A stretch of DNA of 64,000 bases, from NCBI GenBank assembly GCA_963737145.1, contig CAVTRO010000001.1, positions 310,001 to 374,000 on the forward strand. Reading direction: 5' to 3'. The position numbers and the translations under genes were made by a program. Of the stretch, positions 9,066-18,501 are shown piece by piece; the stretch's first letter is position 1; every line of letters starts with the position of its first letter. Source of the DNA: AP-15 sp963737145. GTDB lineage: Bacteria; Pseudomonadota; Alphaproteobacteria; ATCC43930; CGMCC-115725. The notes beneath the pieces were generated by a model. The model made no database searches. It was not told where the DNA came from and worked only from the letters and a program-made list of their open reading frames with translations.

Positions 9066-11306
9066 GTGGTGAAATCTCGCGCGAATAGTTCCGGAGAGGG
9101 GCGCGACGGTCGAGGAGAGCTGCCTTCGGCGGCCGAGTTGCTGACCTTCATCCGCGAGAGCCCCAGCGCAGTCGGCAAGCGCGAGATCGCGCGCGCCTTC
9201 GCCGTGGCGCCGGGCAATCGTCCGGAGCTGCGTGACATGCTGCGCAACATCGAACGATCCGGTGCCGTCACGCGCGCCGCCAACCGGCGCTTTGTCGCCG
9301 CCCCGCTGCTGCCCGAGGTGACCGTCGTCGAGCGGATCGGCAGCGACGAGGACGGGCTGGCGCTCGCCCGACCGGTCGCCTGGCCGAGGCCGGAGCCAGC
9401 GCCGATCTTGCGCCTGATCGAGACCGGGACGAGCGAGATGTTGAAGGTTGGCGAGAGGGCTGCGGCACGCCTCGTCCCGCTCGAAACCGGCGACATCGAA
9501 GCGCGGATCATCCGGCGGCTCGACAGCGCCGGCGAGCGGATCATCGGGACTTTCCAGAACACCCGCGAGGGCGCCAGGCTGGTGCCGGCCGACCGGCGCA
9601 ACCGCAACGAGTACCGGGTCGCGGCACGCGATACGGGCGGGGCCGGCGAAGGGGAATTGGTCGTCGCCGAGCAGCTCGCCGCGGGGAGGTTCGGGGCGCC
9701 GCGAGCCCGTGTCATCGAACGGCTGGGTGCCGCGTCGGACCCGGGCGCGATCAGCCTGCTGGCGATTGCGGCTTACGACATCCCGACCGAATTTCCCGCC
9801 GCCGCGCTCGCCGAAGCCGAGGCGGCGTTGCCGGTAAGCCCGGCCGGAAGGGCCGATCTGCGGGATATCCCGCTGGTCACGATCGACGGCAGCGACGCCC
9901 GCGATTTCGATGACGCGGTGTGGGCCGAGCCGGACCTCGATCCGGAGAACCGCGGCGGCTGGCGCCTGATCGTCGCCATCGCCGACGTCGCCTGGTATGT
10001 GCGGCCCGGCAGCGCTCTCGACCATGAGGCCGAGCGGCGCGGGAATTCGGTCTATTTTCCCGACCGCGTCGTCCCGATGCTGCCCGAGGCGCTGTCGAAC
10101 GAGCTGTGCTCGCTGATGCCCGGCGTGGACCGCGCCTGCCTCGCCGTTCACCTCTGGATCGACGCCGCCGGGCGCAAGCGGCGGCATCGCTTCGAACGCG
10201 GCATCATGCGTTCGGCCGCGCGCTTGACCTATGAAGAAGTTCAGGCGGCCTGGGACGGCAGTGCCGGCTGCGCGGTGGCGCCGGAATCCATCGACGCTCT
10301 CTATGGCGCCTACGCCGCCCTCGCCGAGGCGCGGGCAAAGCGCGGCGCATTGGAGTTGGACCTGAGCGAGGATCGGGTCGTCCTCGATGCCGAGAAACGG
10401 CCGGTGGGAATCACGCGCGCCGTGCGGCTCGACAGCCATCGGCTGATCGAGGAATTCATGATCCTGGCGAATGTCGCCGCCGCCGAGGAGCTCGAGGGGC
10501 GGCGGCAACTTTGCATGTACCGCGTGCACGACGCGCCCGACCCGGACAAAGTGGAGGCGCTGCGCGTCTTTCTCGAGGAGACCGGCCTTCCCGGCCTGGC
10601 ATTGGCAAAGGCGCAGGCGATAAAGCCGGAGCTGTTCAATCGCGTGCTGCGCCGCGCGGCCGGCACCGGGGAGGCCGTGCTGGTCAATGACCTCGTCCTG
10701 CGCTGTCAGGCGCAGGCCGCCTACAGCCCGAACAATATCGGGCATTTCGGTCTGGCGCTGCGCCGCTATGCCCATTTCACCTCACCGATCCGACGCTACG
10801 CCGACCTCTTGGTGCATCGCGCGCTGCTCGGAGATGCGGAAGCCGACACCGCGCGCGACCAGCTTGAAGCGATCGCGGCGCACATCTCGGCAACTGAACG
10901 GCGTGCCGCCGACGCCGAGCGCGCTGCCATCGATCGCTACCGGGCGACCCTTCTCGCCGGATCGGTCGGCAGCCTTTTCACCGCCGACATCAGCGGGGTC
11001 GCGAGTTTCGGGCTGTTCGTGAAATTGCGCGAAAACAGCGCCGACGGGCTGGTCCCGATTTCGACCCTGCCCGGCGATTACTATGTCCGCGACGAGAGAG
11101 CCCAGCGATTGGTTGGGCGCAATTCCGGCCGGGTCTATCGGCTCGGCGCGGAGGTGCTGGTGCGCCTCGTCCAAGCCGACGGGATCGGCGACCGCCTGGT
11201 TTTCCGCATCGAAGAAGAGACGCCGGCCCACAGCGCCCCGGCGACCGGCAGCGCTCGGCGTATGAGACGAGGCCCTGGCACGAACCTGAAAAAACGGCGC
11301 AAATGA
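9066..11306 (+). CDS. rnr: Ribonuclease R
   Basis: A 746-residue 3'-to-5' exoribonuclease of the RNase II/R family, which degrades structured RNA. Order of domains: an N-terminal winged helix (RESPSAVGKREIARAFAV), cold-shock-like domains, the RNB catalytic domain with TIDGSDARDFDDAVWAE (metal-binding aspartates in SDARDFDDAV), YFPDRVVPMLPEALSNELCSL, and FTSPIRRYADLLVHR, then an S1 domain from about residue 625 and a short basic tail ending in KKRRK. Start is GTG at 9066, giving an N-terminus of normal length. It follows topA, a common alphaproteobacterial order. No sign of damage, unlike topA next door. Confidence 0.93.
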   Translation: MVKSRANSSGEGRDGRGELPSAAELLTFIRESPSAVGKREIARAFAVAPGNRPELRDMLRNIERSGAVTRAANRRFVAAPLLPEVTVVERIGSDEDGLALARPVAWPRPEPAPILRLIETGTSEMLKVGERAAARLVPLETGDIEARIIRRLDSAGERIIGTFQNTREGARLVPADRRNRNEYRVAARDTGGAGEGELVVAEQLAAGRFGAPRARVIERLGAASDPGAISLLAIAAYDIPTEFPAAALAEAEAALPVSPAGRADLRDIPLVTIDGSDARDFDDAVWAEPDLDPENRGGWRLIVAIADVAWYVRPGSALDHEAERRGNSVYFPDRVVPMLPEALSNELCSLMPGVDRACLAVHLWIDAAGRKRRHRFERGIMRSAARLTYEEVQAAWDGSAGCAVAPESIDALYGAYAALAEARAKRGALELDLSEDRVVLDAEKRPVGITRAVRLDSHRLIEEFMILANVAAAEELEGRRQLCMYRVHDAPDPDKVEALRVFLEETGLPGLALAKAQAIKPELFNRVLRRAAGTGEAVLVNDLVLRCQAQAAYSPNNIGHFGLALRRYAHFTSPIRRYADLLVHRALLGDAEADTARDQLEAIAAHISATERRAADAERAAIDRYRATLLAGSVGSLFTADISGVASFGLFVKLRENSADGLVPISTLPGDYYVRDERAQRLVGRNSGRVYRLGAEVLVRLVQADGIGDRLVFRIEEETPAHSAPATGSARRMRRGPGTNLKKRRK

Positions 11307-11342
11307 GACGGCCATCTCGCCACGAGAGGGGAGCGGTCGGAA

Positions 11343-12281
11343 ATGAAGCCATTTCGGTTCGGGGTAAGCGTTCGTCACGCGCAATCGCGCGCCGAATGGG
11401 CCGAGAAGGCTCGCAAGATCGAGGATCTCGGCTACAGCACGCTGACCGCCCCCGACCATCTCACGGACCTTATGGCGCCGATGCCGGCACTGGTCAGCGC
11501 CGCCGAGGCGACCAAACATCTTCGCGTCGGCACGAACGTGCTCAACAACGATCTTCGGCATCCGGTCTTGGTCGCACGCGAGGCCGCGACAATCGATCTT
11601 CTGACTGAGGGGCGGCTGCAACTCGGCTTGGGCGCCGGCAGCATCCGGTCGGAATATGAGCAGGCGGGGTTGACCTTCGATCGGGGACGCACCCGGGTTG
11701 AGCGGCTGTCCGAAGCAGTCACCATTATCAAGGGTTTGCTCGCCGGAGAACAGGTCAGTTTCTCCGGTCGGCACTATCGCGTGATGGGCCACGCCATCGC
11801 CCCCATTCCCGTCCAGAAACCGCACCCGCCGATTCTAATCGGCGGCAACGGGCCGCGTCTCCTCGCCCTCGCGGCGCGGGAAGCGGACATAGTGGGTTTC
11901 TCGGGAATAACCTTCAAAAGCGGAGGAGCGGCAGCACCAGACCTCTCCGGGTGGACGCTGTCGAGCGTCGACGAGCGGGTTCAGCGGATACGTGACATTG
12001 CGGGCGAGGAGCGACACGCGCGGCTGGAGCTGAACGCGCTGGTCCAGCGGGTCGTTGTGACGGACGATCGTCACAGGGCGGCAGAGGAGCTGGCGAGCCG
12101 CTGGCCGCAGTTGAGCGCCGGCGACATTCTCCGAAGCCCCTACGTTCTCATCGGAACCGTGGATCAGATGGTTGAAGACCTAACCGCGCGCCGGGAGCGC
12201 TGGGACATCTCCTATTATGTCGTCCACGAGCCTTACTTGGAGGATTTCGCACCCGTCGTCGCCCGCCTCGCCGGCAAATAG
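11343..12281 (+). CDS. LLM-class luciferase-like flavin oxidoreductase
   Basis: A 312-residue TIM-barrel protein of the bacterial luciferase superfamily. MKPFRFGVSVRHAQSRAEW at the start, TAPDHLTDLMAPMPALV, RVGTNVLNNDLRHPVLVAREA and LQLGLGAGSIRSEYEQAG follow the pattern of the group often labelled F420-dependent, MSMEG_2516-like. Alphaproteobacteria as a rule lack F420, so FMN is the more likely cofactor here; that is inference. The substrate is unknown. It begins 36 bases after rnr with AGAGGGGAGC as a possible RBS, but shares no obvious pathway with it. Codon use matches the neighbourhood. Confidence 0.82.
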   Translation: MKPFRFGVSVRHAQSRAEWAEKARKIEDLGYSTLTAPDHLTDLMAPMPALVSAAEATKHLRVGTNVLNNDLRHPVLVAREAATIDLLTEGRLQLGLGAGSIRSEYEQAGLTFDRGRTRVERLSEAVTIIKGLLAGEQVSFSGRHYRVMGHAIAPIPVQKPHPPILIGGNGPRLLALAAREADIVGFSGITFKSGGAAAPDLSGWTLSSVDERVQRIRDIAGEERHARLELNALVQRVVVTDDRHRAAEELASRWPQLSAGDILRSPYVLIGTVDQMVEDLTARRERWDISYYVVHEPYLEDFAPVVARLAGK

Positions 12282-12307
12282 GCGCTCCCGCCCGAACTTT
12301 TCCGCAT

Positions 12308-12655
12308 TCAACGGCGATCGCTCAACGCTAGCCTGACGCCGAGGCCGACGAGGATAGCACTCGCGCACCAGTTCTGGATGCGAGCCCATATCGGGCGGCG
12401 CGCGATCACGCGGGCTACAATGCCGCCTGCCAACGCAACCGCCATATTGGTCGGCACTCCGGTAACTTGAAATAATAAGCCCAGAACGAGCATCTGCACG
12501 CTCGGTGAACCGCGTTCCGGGTCTACGAATTGCGGCAGGAATGAAAAGAAGGACAACAGCAGTTTTGGGTTCAACAGGTCGGAAAGGAAGCCTGGCGAGC
12601 GCCATTGATTGAGTCGAGCGAGCGTTCTACTGTACTCATTCCGGCCGAGGCAGTC
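12308..12655 (-). pseudogene. LysE-family amino-acid exporter, C-terminal remnant
   Basis: Reading on the minus strand, LLNPKLLLSFFSFLPQFVDP is the hallmark of the second half of LysE/RhtB exporters, followed by two more hydrophobic segments to a normal C-terminus. The frame is open only from about 12655 (a TGA at 12656-12658) and the N-terminal three helices, including the family's first-helix motif, are missing. No start codon precedes the conserved part except an internal ATG-like position at 12574. It is convergent with the LLM oxidoreductase. A truncated, probably dead gene, unless several indels hide the rest; the upstream DNA does not show the N-terminal motif in any frame I read. Confidence 0.6.
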
Positions 12656-12723
12656 TCAGCCGAAGCCGGCGGATAGGGTTCGGTACGTTGCTGCAGGAAG
12701 CGTTTGGGGCTTCCTCTACGGGA

Positions 12724-14371
12724 GTGAATGCCGTGTCGCTGCGTCCGGCCGCCGCGCATTTGCGAGCGTGCAGCCTTGTCCTCTTCGTCGGCCTTGCGGC
12801 CTGCGCCGAGCGTCAGGCGCTGCCCACCGATCCGACAGGAAGGCTGTTTGCGCGTGGCCTCGACGAGATAACCGACTTGTACATTGCACCGGTGTCCAGC
12901 CGAATGCTCGTTCTGTCCGGCGCCGCGCGGTTGTCCCGCCTCGACAGCAAGCTCTCGATTTCGGAGAACTCCAGGGCCGGATAGAACATACCTCGTGCTG
13001 TCTTATGCCGGGAGCGAGGTGGCCTCCTATCCGATACCCTCGCATGACGACCCGCACGATTGGGGGGCCTTGATGGGCCGACTGGTGGCCGGCGCAAGGG
13101 CCGCTTCCCCGACTGTTGTGGCGCTGCCGGAAGACCAGATCGACAAGACGCTGTTCGATGGCATCACCGCGGGGCTCGACCGCTTCTCCCGCTATTCCGC
13201 GCCCGATGTCGCGCGCGATCAGCGCGCCGCGCGCGACGGGTTCGGCGGCATTGGGGTGACCCTCGATACCTTGAAGGAAGAATTTCGGATCACCGCCGTC
13301 ACGCCGCACAGCCCCGCCGAGCTCGCCGGCATAAAGCCCGACGACAGGCTCGTCGCGATCGACAAGGTGCCGACGGCCGGACGCTCCCACAGCGATGTGG
13401 TTCACGCGCTCCGCGGGCCGATCCTCAGCCCGGTCGAGGTCACCGTCTATCGTCCCAGCCTCGCCCGAGACCGGACCTTCCGCCTGCAGCGCGAGCTGGT
13501 GATCCTGCCCACGGTGACGGTGTCGCGCGACGGCGACATCGCGGTCTTTCACGTGGCGAGCTTCAACCAGAACACGACGCAGCAGATCGTCGAGGCGCTC
13601 AACAATCTGAAGCGCGAAATGGGGCCGCAGCTCCGCGGGATCGTGCTCGACCTGCGTGGCGACCCGGGCGGGCTGCTCGATCAGGCAGTGAGCCTTGTCG
13701 ACGTCTTCGTGCCGAACGGCCCGATCGTCGCGACGGTCGGCCGCCACCCTGCGAGCCGCCAGTTTTTCGAAGCCTCGGGAGACAGCATCGCGCCGCAGAT
13801 ACCCGTCGTCGTCCTGGTCAACGGCGGCTCGGCTTCGGCCTCGGAGATTGTTGCCGCGGCCTTGCAGGATGCCGGGCGCGCGGTCGTCGTCGGCAGCGCT
13901 TCCTATGGGAAAGGCACGGTGCAAACCGTCTTGCGGCTGCCGAACGACGGCGAGCTGACATTGACCTGGGCCCAGCTCGTCGCCCCGTCGGGATATCTTT
14001 TGCACCGGCACGGCGTCGTCCCGACCCTGTGCACGAGCGATCTCGGAGAGGATGACCACTCGATCCAGATCGCGATGCAACGAGCAGTCGCATCCTCGCC
14101 AGCCCAGCCGAATGCAACGTGGGCGCGTGCAGCGTTGGACGAAAACGGCTGGGCTCAGCTGCGCCGCTCTTGCCCGGCCCGGCCCGGCGACCGCGAGATC
14201 GACGTCAAGGTGGCGAAACGCCTCCTTTCCGACCCCGTACTCTACACTCAGGCGGCGCACGCGATCGGGGCCGGCCCGAGCGTGGCGGCCGTTCCAGCCG
14301 CCGCACCGCCGACGGCGCCCGCCTTGACAGCTGCCAGCCCCGCGTTATCTTCCAGTCCACGCAACCCCTGA
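12724..14371 (+). CDS. Lipoprotein S41 C-terminal processing peptidase (one frameshift)
   Basis: A Ser-Lys peptidase of the CtpA/tail-specific protease family. A signal peptide ends in a lipobox (VLFVGLAAC), so the protein should be anchored to the outer leaflet of a membrane. After that come a PDZ domain (GIGVTLDTLKEEFRITAV, SPAELAGIKPDDRLVAID) and the S41 core: GIVLDLRGDPGGLLDQAV, then NGGSASASEI with the catalytic Ser and SYGKGTVQT with the catalytic Lys. One indel near 12972 separates the lipoprotein N-terminus from the rest. The C-terminal tail is Ala/Pro-rich. Starts GTG 12724 and GTG 12733 are both possible. rpmG follows by 15 bases. Confidence 0.85.
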
Positions 14372-14386
14372 CGCGAGAGTCCCCGA

Positions 14387-14554
14387 ATGGCCAAGACAAG
14401 CACAGTCTTAATCAAACTGGTCAGCAGCGCCGATACCGGTTTCTTCTATGTCACGAAGAAGAATCCGCGCAGCAAAACCAGCAAGCTCGAATTGAAGAAA
14501 TTCGACCCGATCGCCCGCAAGCATGTCGTATTCAAGGAAGCAAAAATAAAATAG
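14387..14554 (+). CDS. rpmG: 50S ribosomal protein L33
   Basis: A 55-residue basic protein beginning MAKTSTVLIKLVSSADTGF and ending KHVVFKEAKIK, the normal length and sequence of alphaproteobacterial L33 of the cysteine-free type (no zinc-binding CxxC pairs), thus the form not dependent on zinc. It starts 15 bases after the S41 peptidase and is convergent with pleD; a GC hairpin (GCTCGC..GCGAGC, 14555-14572) sits between the two stops and may end both transcripts, though it lacks a clear U-run. Confidence 0.93.
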   Translation: MAKTSTVLIKLVSSADTGFFYVTKKNPRSKTSKLELKKFDPIARKHVVFKEAKIK

Positions 14555-14576
14555 CTCGCACCCGCGCGAGCCAACT

Positions 14577-16010
14577 TCATGACTGGATCGCGACGCCGGC
14601 ATCCTTGGATTGAGGTGAGTTCACCTTAGACGGTGCAATCGCGAGCGGCCGCACGACCACGCAATTGCGCCCGCGGTTCTTGGCAGCGTAAAGCGCATCA
14701 TCGGCGCGGCTGAGCAGACAATCACGGTCATCGCCGGCGGCGGCTGACGCCACTCCGATGCTGATCGTCACCGAAAGCTTTCGAGCGTCGGATTTGATCG
14801 TGAACGGCTCGCGCGCCACCGTTGCGCGTAGACGCTCGGCCACGCCTGCAGCAATTGTGATATCGGTCTCGGGCATCACCACGACAAACTCGTCACCCGC
14901 ACCGTCACCGCGTCGGGCGACGAGGTCGACGCTGCGGACGCAGTGCGTCGTTCGGGTGGCAAGCTCGCGCAAGACGTCGTCTCCTGCCGCATGGCCGCAA
15001 GTGTCATTCACCTGCTTGAAGTTATCGATATCGAACAGCAGCACTGCAGCGCTAATGCCGTCCTGGTTGACGCGTGCGATGAGCTCGTCGAGATGAACCC
15101 AGAGATATCGCCGGTGGTATAGACCGGTCAGCTCATCGGTCAAGGCAAGCTCCAGACTGCGCCGGTAATTCTCTTCCAACCGGTTCTGCAGCCTCTTGCG
15201 GCGAATTTGAGTGGCCGTGCGGGCCAGCACTTCGTTCCGATCCACCGGACGCACCAAATAGTCGTTGGCGCCCAAATCGAGCCCCTTGGCCAGACGAGGC
15301 AAATCCTTGTCGTCGGCTATGAGCAAGATCGGCAGGTGACGGAAGATTTCGTTGGCGCGGCACTGTGTAACGAGCCGCAACGCGTCGGTACCCGGTGTCG
15401 ACAAGCTCGCGATAATCAGCTCGATATCAGGAGCGAGCGACGTCCATGCTTCGGTGCAGGTCGGTGCGCGGGCCACCTGATTGGCGATCGGCAACAAAGT
15501 CTCGGTCATTCGGGCAACCGCGAATTCATCGTCATCAACGATCATGACGCGGGCAGGGCTGGTATCCTCGCAAATGGGAGTGTCGCTGCCGCCGAACTTG
15601 CTGCAAATCCCCTCGCGAACGCGCAACTCCTCCATCATCCGCCTCAATCGCACGAGCGAGCGGACGCGCGCGAACAGCGCGACATCGTTCACCGGCTTGG
15701 TCAGGAAATCGTCGGCGCCGGCCTTGAGGCCGCGCAGGCGATTAGCGGTATCGGAAAGCGCCGTGACCATGACGACTGGAACATCGACGGTTCGCCGATT
15801 GGCCTTCAGCTGGCGGCAAACCTCGAACCCGTCCATCCGCGGCATCATGACGTCGAGAAGAATGACGTCAGGAAGCTCCGTCTGGGCGATTTCCAGGGCA
15901 GCGGGCCCGTTATTCGCGGTCAAAACATCAAAGTACTCACTCGACAGCTTTGCTTCGAGCAGTTTTACGTTCGCCTCGATATCATCGACAACCAGTACTC
16001 GGCCAGACAT
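14577..16010 (-). CDS. pleD: PleD-type response regulator with diguanylate cyclase domain
   Basis: 477 residues in the REC-REC-GGDEF order of PleD. The first receiver (residues 1-120) has the acidic pair DD, the phospho-acceptor in VILLDVMMPRMDG and the Lys in FLTKPV; the second is degenerate (LIIASLSTPGTDALRL lacks a clear phospho-acceptor) and likely serves dimerisation. The GGDEF domain from about 290 shows LTGLYHRRYL, the inhibitory I-site RSVD, and LLSRADDALYAAKNRGRN. Oddity: where the catalytic loop should read GGDEF it reads GDGAGDEF, three residues longer, with RSVD at the usual five-residue distance. Synthesises c-di-GMP at the cell pole in Caulobacter. Transcribed after divK. Confidence 0.9.
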   Translation of the reverse strand: MSGRVLVVDDIEANVKLLEAKLSSEYFDVLTANNGPAALEIAQTELPDVILLDVMMPRMDGFEVCRQLKANRRTVDVPVVMVTALSDTANRLRGLKAGADDFLTKPVNDVALFARVRSLVRLRRMMEELRVREGICSKFGGSDTPICEDTSPARVMIVDDDEFAVARMTETLLPIANQVARAPTCTEAWTSLAPDIELIIASLSTPGTDALRLVTQCRANEIFRHLPILLIADDKDLPRLAKGLDLGANDYLVRPVDRNEVLARTATQIRRKRLQNRLEENYRRSLELALTDELTGLYHRRYLWVHLDELIARVNQDGISAAVLLFDIDNFKQVNDTCGHAAGDDVLRELATRTTHCVRSVDLVARRGDGAGDEFVVVMPETDITIAAGVAERLRATVAREPFTIKSDARKLSVTISIGVASAAAGDDRDCLLSRADDALYAAKNRGRNCVVVRPLAIAPSKVNSPQSKDAGVAIQS

Positions 16011-16049
16011 CGGTCTCTCGCACTCGAAGGATCGGGCGGGGCGCCCCTC

Positions 16050-16460
16050 TCAGGAGAGGAAGCGCTCGACGGTTTGCAAAAAGCTCGTCACCGAAATCGG
16101 CTTCGCGATATAGGCCTCGCAACCACCGTTCCGCATTTTCTCCTCGTCTCCCTTCATCGCGAAGGCGGTCACCGCGATGACCGGGATCATCCGCAGGTCA
16201 GCGTCTCCCTTGATCCACTGCGTGACCTGCAAACCGGAGACTTCCGGCAGTTGGATGTCCATCAGAATCAGATCCGGACGATGTTGGCGAGCGAGCGCAA
16301 GCGCCTCGACGCCGTCCTTGGTCTGCAGTGTACCATAGCCGTGAGCAACGAGAAGATCGTTGAAGAGCTTCATATTGAGGTCGTTGTCTTCGACGATCAA
16401 CACCTTCTTCCGTGCCAGTCGATCGGCGTCCACCTCCGGTTTCGCAACGTCCAATGTCAT
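16050..16460 (-). CDS. divK: Single-domain response regulator DivK
   Basis: A 136-residue stand-alone receiver. KKVLIVEDNDLNMKLFNDLL, then LILMDIQLPEVSGLQVTQW with the phospho-acceptor Asp, VIAVTAFAMKGDEEK, and AYIAKPISVTSFLQTV with the conserved Lys. These match DivK, which relays polarity and cell-cycle signals from DivJ/PleC to the DivL-CckA-CtrA pathway. About 18 residues precede the usual DivK start; an internal start is possible but no better ATG is seen. Directly upstream of pleD with 40 bases between, the same operon as in Caulobacter and Rhizobiales. Confidence 0.92.
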   Translation of the reverse strand: MTLDVAKPEVDADRLARKKVLIVEDNDLNMKLFNDLLVAHGYGTLQTKDGVEALALARQHRPDLILMDIQLPEVSGLQVTQWIKGDADLRMIPVIAVTAFAMKGDEEKMRNGGCEAYIAKPISVTSFLQTVERFLS

Positions 16461-16583
16461 GCTCCCAGCCCCGAAAGAGACAGATCTTTGCCGGCAACCG
16501 CCGGTTCCGCACCGGCTGCACCGATGCTTTTTAAAAGGTCGAGCTTAATTATTCGTAACCGCTTTGCGTGAGGAAATCGCCCC

Positions 16584-17516
16584 ATGTCGGCACGGTTTCG
16601 CATCGGCATCGATCTTGGTGGCACCAAGATCGAAGGCGCCGCCGTAGACCCCTGCGGATCGGTGCGTCTTCGCCACCGCGTGGCGACGCCGACGCAGGAT
16701 TATCGCGGCACGATAGAAGCGATCATCGCTCTGGTCAGCACGATCGAGCAACAAATCGGCGCAACGGCACCGGTCGGCATCGGGATTCCGGGCGCTGTCT
16801 CTCCCGCCACCGGTCTCATCAAAAACGCCAACTCCACTTGGCTGATCGGCCGGCCGTTGCAGCGCGATATCGAGAGCGCGCTCGAGAGGCCGACGCGACT
16901 TGCCAACGATGCCAACTGTTTCGCGTTGTCCGAGGCGACCGACGGCGCCGGCGCCGGGGCGGAAACGGTCTTCGGCGTCATTCTCGGGACGGGCGTGGGA
17001 GGCGGGATCGCCGTCAGACGGCAGATCCTGACCGGCGCCAACGCCATCGCCGGAGAATGGGGGCACAATCCGTTGCCGTGGCCAACGCCCGACGAGGTTG
17101 CGGGACCGCCTTGCTGGTGCGGCCGATCGGGTTGTCTGGAAACGTTCCTGTCGGGGCCGGCGCTGGCCGCGGATCATCACCGCCACTATCGTCAAACTTC
17201 GAGCGCACCGGAAATCGCCGACGCAGCAGCGGCGGGAAATCCGGAGTGCTGCGCAACGCTCGAGCGTTATATGGACCGGCTCGCGCGCGGACTGGCTTCG
17301 GTGATCAACGTCGTCGATCCGGATGCGATCGTGCTCGGGGGAGGGCTGTCGGGCATCTCTGCGCTTTACGAGCAAGTCCCTCGATTGTGGACGCGGTACA
17401 TCTTTTCGGATCGCGTGGACACCCCCCTGCTTCCGCCGGTCCATGGCGCGTCCAGCGGCGTGCGCGGCGCAGCGTGGTTGTGGCCGCCGGGTGAGGTGCC
17501 GCCCACTAACAGTTAG
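16584..17516 (+). CDS. ROK-family sugar kinase (fructokinase/N-acetylhexosamine kinase type)
   Basis: A 310-residue cytosolic kinase. RIGIDLGGTKIEGAAVD is the ATP-binding first motif; LANDANCFALSE holds the catalytic Asp; GEWGHNPLPWP and CWCGRSGCLETFLSGP make up the ROK signature and zinc site (His plus the CxCGxxGCxE cysteines). The GHNPLPWP form is typical of the Mak/NagK type that act on fructose or N-acetylglucosamine; which one cannot be decided. The last codons (PPTNS, then TAG) fall in the first unit of a 17-bp tandem repeat shared with the convergent eipB gene. Divergent from divK. Confidence 0.88.
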   Translation: MSARFRIGIDLGGTKIEGAAVDPCGSVRLRHRVATPTQDYRGTIEAIIALVSTIEQQIGATAPVGIGIPGAVSPATGLIKNANSTWLIGRPLQRDIESALERPTRLANDANCFALSEATDGAGAGAETVFGVILGTGVGGGIAVRRQILTGANAIAGEWGHNPLPWPTPDEVAGPPCWCGRSGCLETFLSGPALAADHHRHYRQTSSAPEIADAAAAGNPECCATLERYMDRLARGLASVINVVDPDAIVLGGGLSGISALYEQVPRLWTRYIFSDRVDTPLLPPVHGASSGVRGAAWLWPPGEVPPTNS

Positions 17517-17607
17517 GTCCAGCTAACAGTTAGGCCCAGCTAACAGTTAGGCCCAGCTAACAGTTAGGCCCAGCTAACAGTTAGGCCCAGCTAACAGTTA
17601 GGCTTGG
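17506..17607. repeat. Six-copy 17-bp tandem repeat joining two convergent gene ends
   Basis: Units start at 17506, 17523, 17540, 17557, 17574 and 17591 with consensus CTAACAGTTAGGCCCAG; units 2-5 are identical, unit 1 has one change and unit 6 differs in the last bases. Each unit holds the 11-bp palindrome CTAACAGTTAG, which reads TAG as a stop in either direction. Unit 1 supplies the ROK kinase stop, unit 6 the eipB stop and its C-terminal Cys. Confidence 0.95.
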
Positions 17608-18404
17608 GGAGCGGCTCGATGTCGTCCAGCTTGGCGCGAATCGAATACTCGCCGTAGTCGATCACCATGTCCTGCGATACGCCATTGTCGAGGAGGCGCA
17701 TGCCGAGCTCGTAATCCGGTTTTTCGGCACTGGCCTCGACCGGGAAAAAGGCGAGCCGCACACGCCAGCCGGGCCGCTCCAGCAAGGGGCTGCGGGTCTC
17801 AGCCGCCGGGTCGGCGGTGAGCTTGTGCCCGATCACCGCGGAGACCTGGACTGCATTCTCGTCGGTCGCCCCATCGAATATCAGGCGGGAGATAAAGTTC
17901 TCCCCGGCCCGCGCGGAATCTATCAACAGGATCGTGTGCGCGCTCGGAAACATGACACCGGGCTCGAGCTTGAGGATCTGCGGCTGAGGCTTCGTGAATT
18001 CGGCAACCCCGCCCTTCCCGGAACCGTCGAGCCTGGCTTCGCCGCGAATCTCCTGATCTATCTCGCCATTGCGGGTCTGCTTCTGATTGAAGCGGTAGCG
18101 CAACCCGTCCTTCAACTCCCACGTGACAAAGCTTCGAGACGATGTCGATATCCGAGGTTTCGGCATAGCGCATCTTCAGCCGGTAGCGCTGCTCGATCGT
18201 CCAACCGTCGCAGGTCTCGCCCCACTCGTAATCCATTGTGCCGCGAGCGTCGACGACGCCCGAATCGTTCCGGGCGTTGCCCAAGGACATCGTATAAAGC
18301 GCGCGGTGCGGCGCGATCTCGGCTGCATGGCCCGGCGCCGCCAACGGCGCAATGCCGAAGGCGGCGACCGCGAAAACAAACAGCCTCAGGCGCCACCTTA
18401 TCAT
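17591..18404 (-). CDS. EipB-type (DUF1849) periplasmic cell-envelope integrity protein (one frameshift)
   Basis: Signal peptide (MIRWRLRLFVFAVAAFGIAP..GHAAE) then a beta-rich domain: ALYTMSLGNARNDSGVVDARGTM, GETCDGWTIEQRYRLKM, ETSDIDIVSSFVTWELKDGLRYRF and DGATDENAVQVSAVIG are family hallmarks. EipB of Brucella is a periplasmic beta-spiral protein needed for envelope integrity, with a disulfide between a Cys in the first third and one at the extreme C-terminus. Both are here: GETCDGW and the final PKPNC. One extra base near 18136 splits the frame and is easily repaired. The final Asn-Cys-stop codons are part of the 17-bp tandem repeat. aspS lies upstream on the same strand. Confidence 0.85.
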
Positions 18405-18501
18405 CGTCTCAAAACTCCCGAACCATATGACCGGCCGATCATCGCATCGCCGGCTCACCAATTATATGCAGAAATCGCGCCGACCGCCCCGCATCCCGGA
18501 C

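Noticed and set aside
8967..10775. 602-codon open frame antisense to rnr
   Set aside because: RNase R on the plus strand has all its domains; the antisense frame has low-complexity Arg/Gly content and no start context.
14555..14572. Intrinsic terminator between rpmG and pleD
   Set aside because: A GC hairpin is present but has no U-run on either strand; noted within rpmG only.
17506..17607. CRISPR array
   Set aside because: Direct 17-bp units abut with no unique spacers and no cas genes are near.
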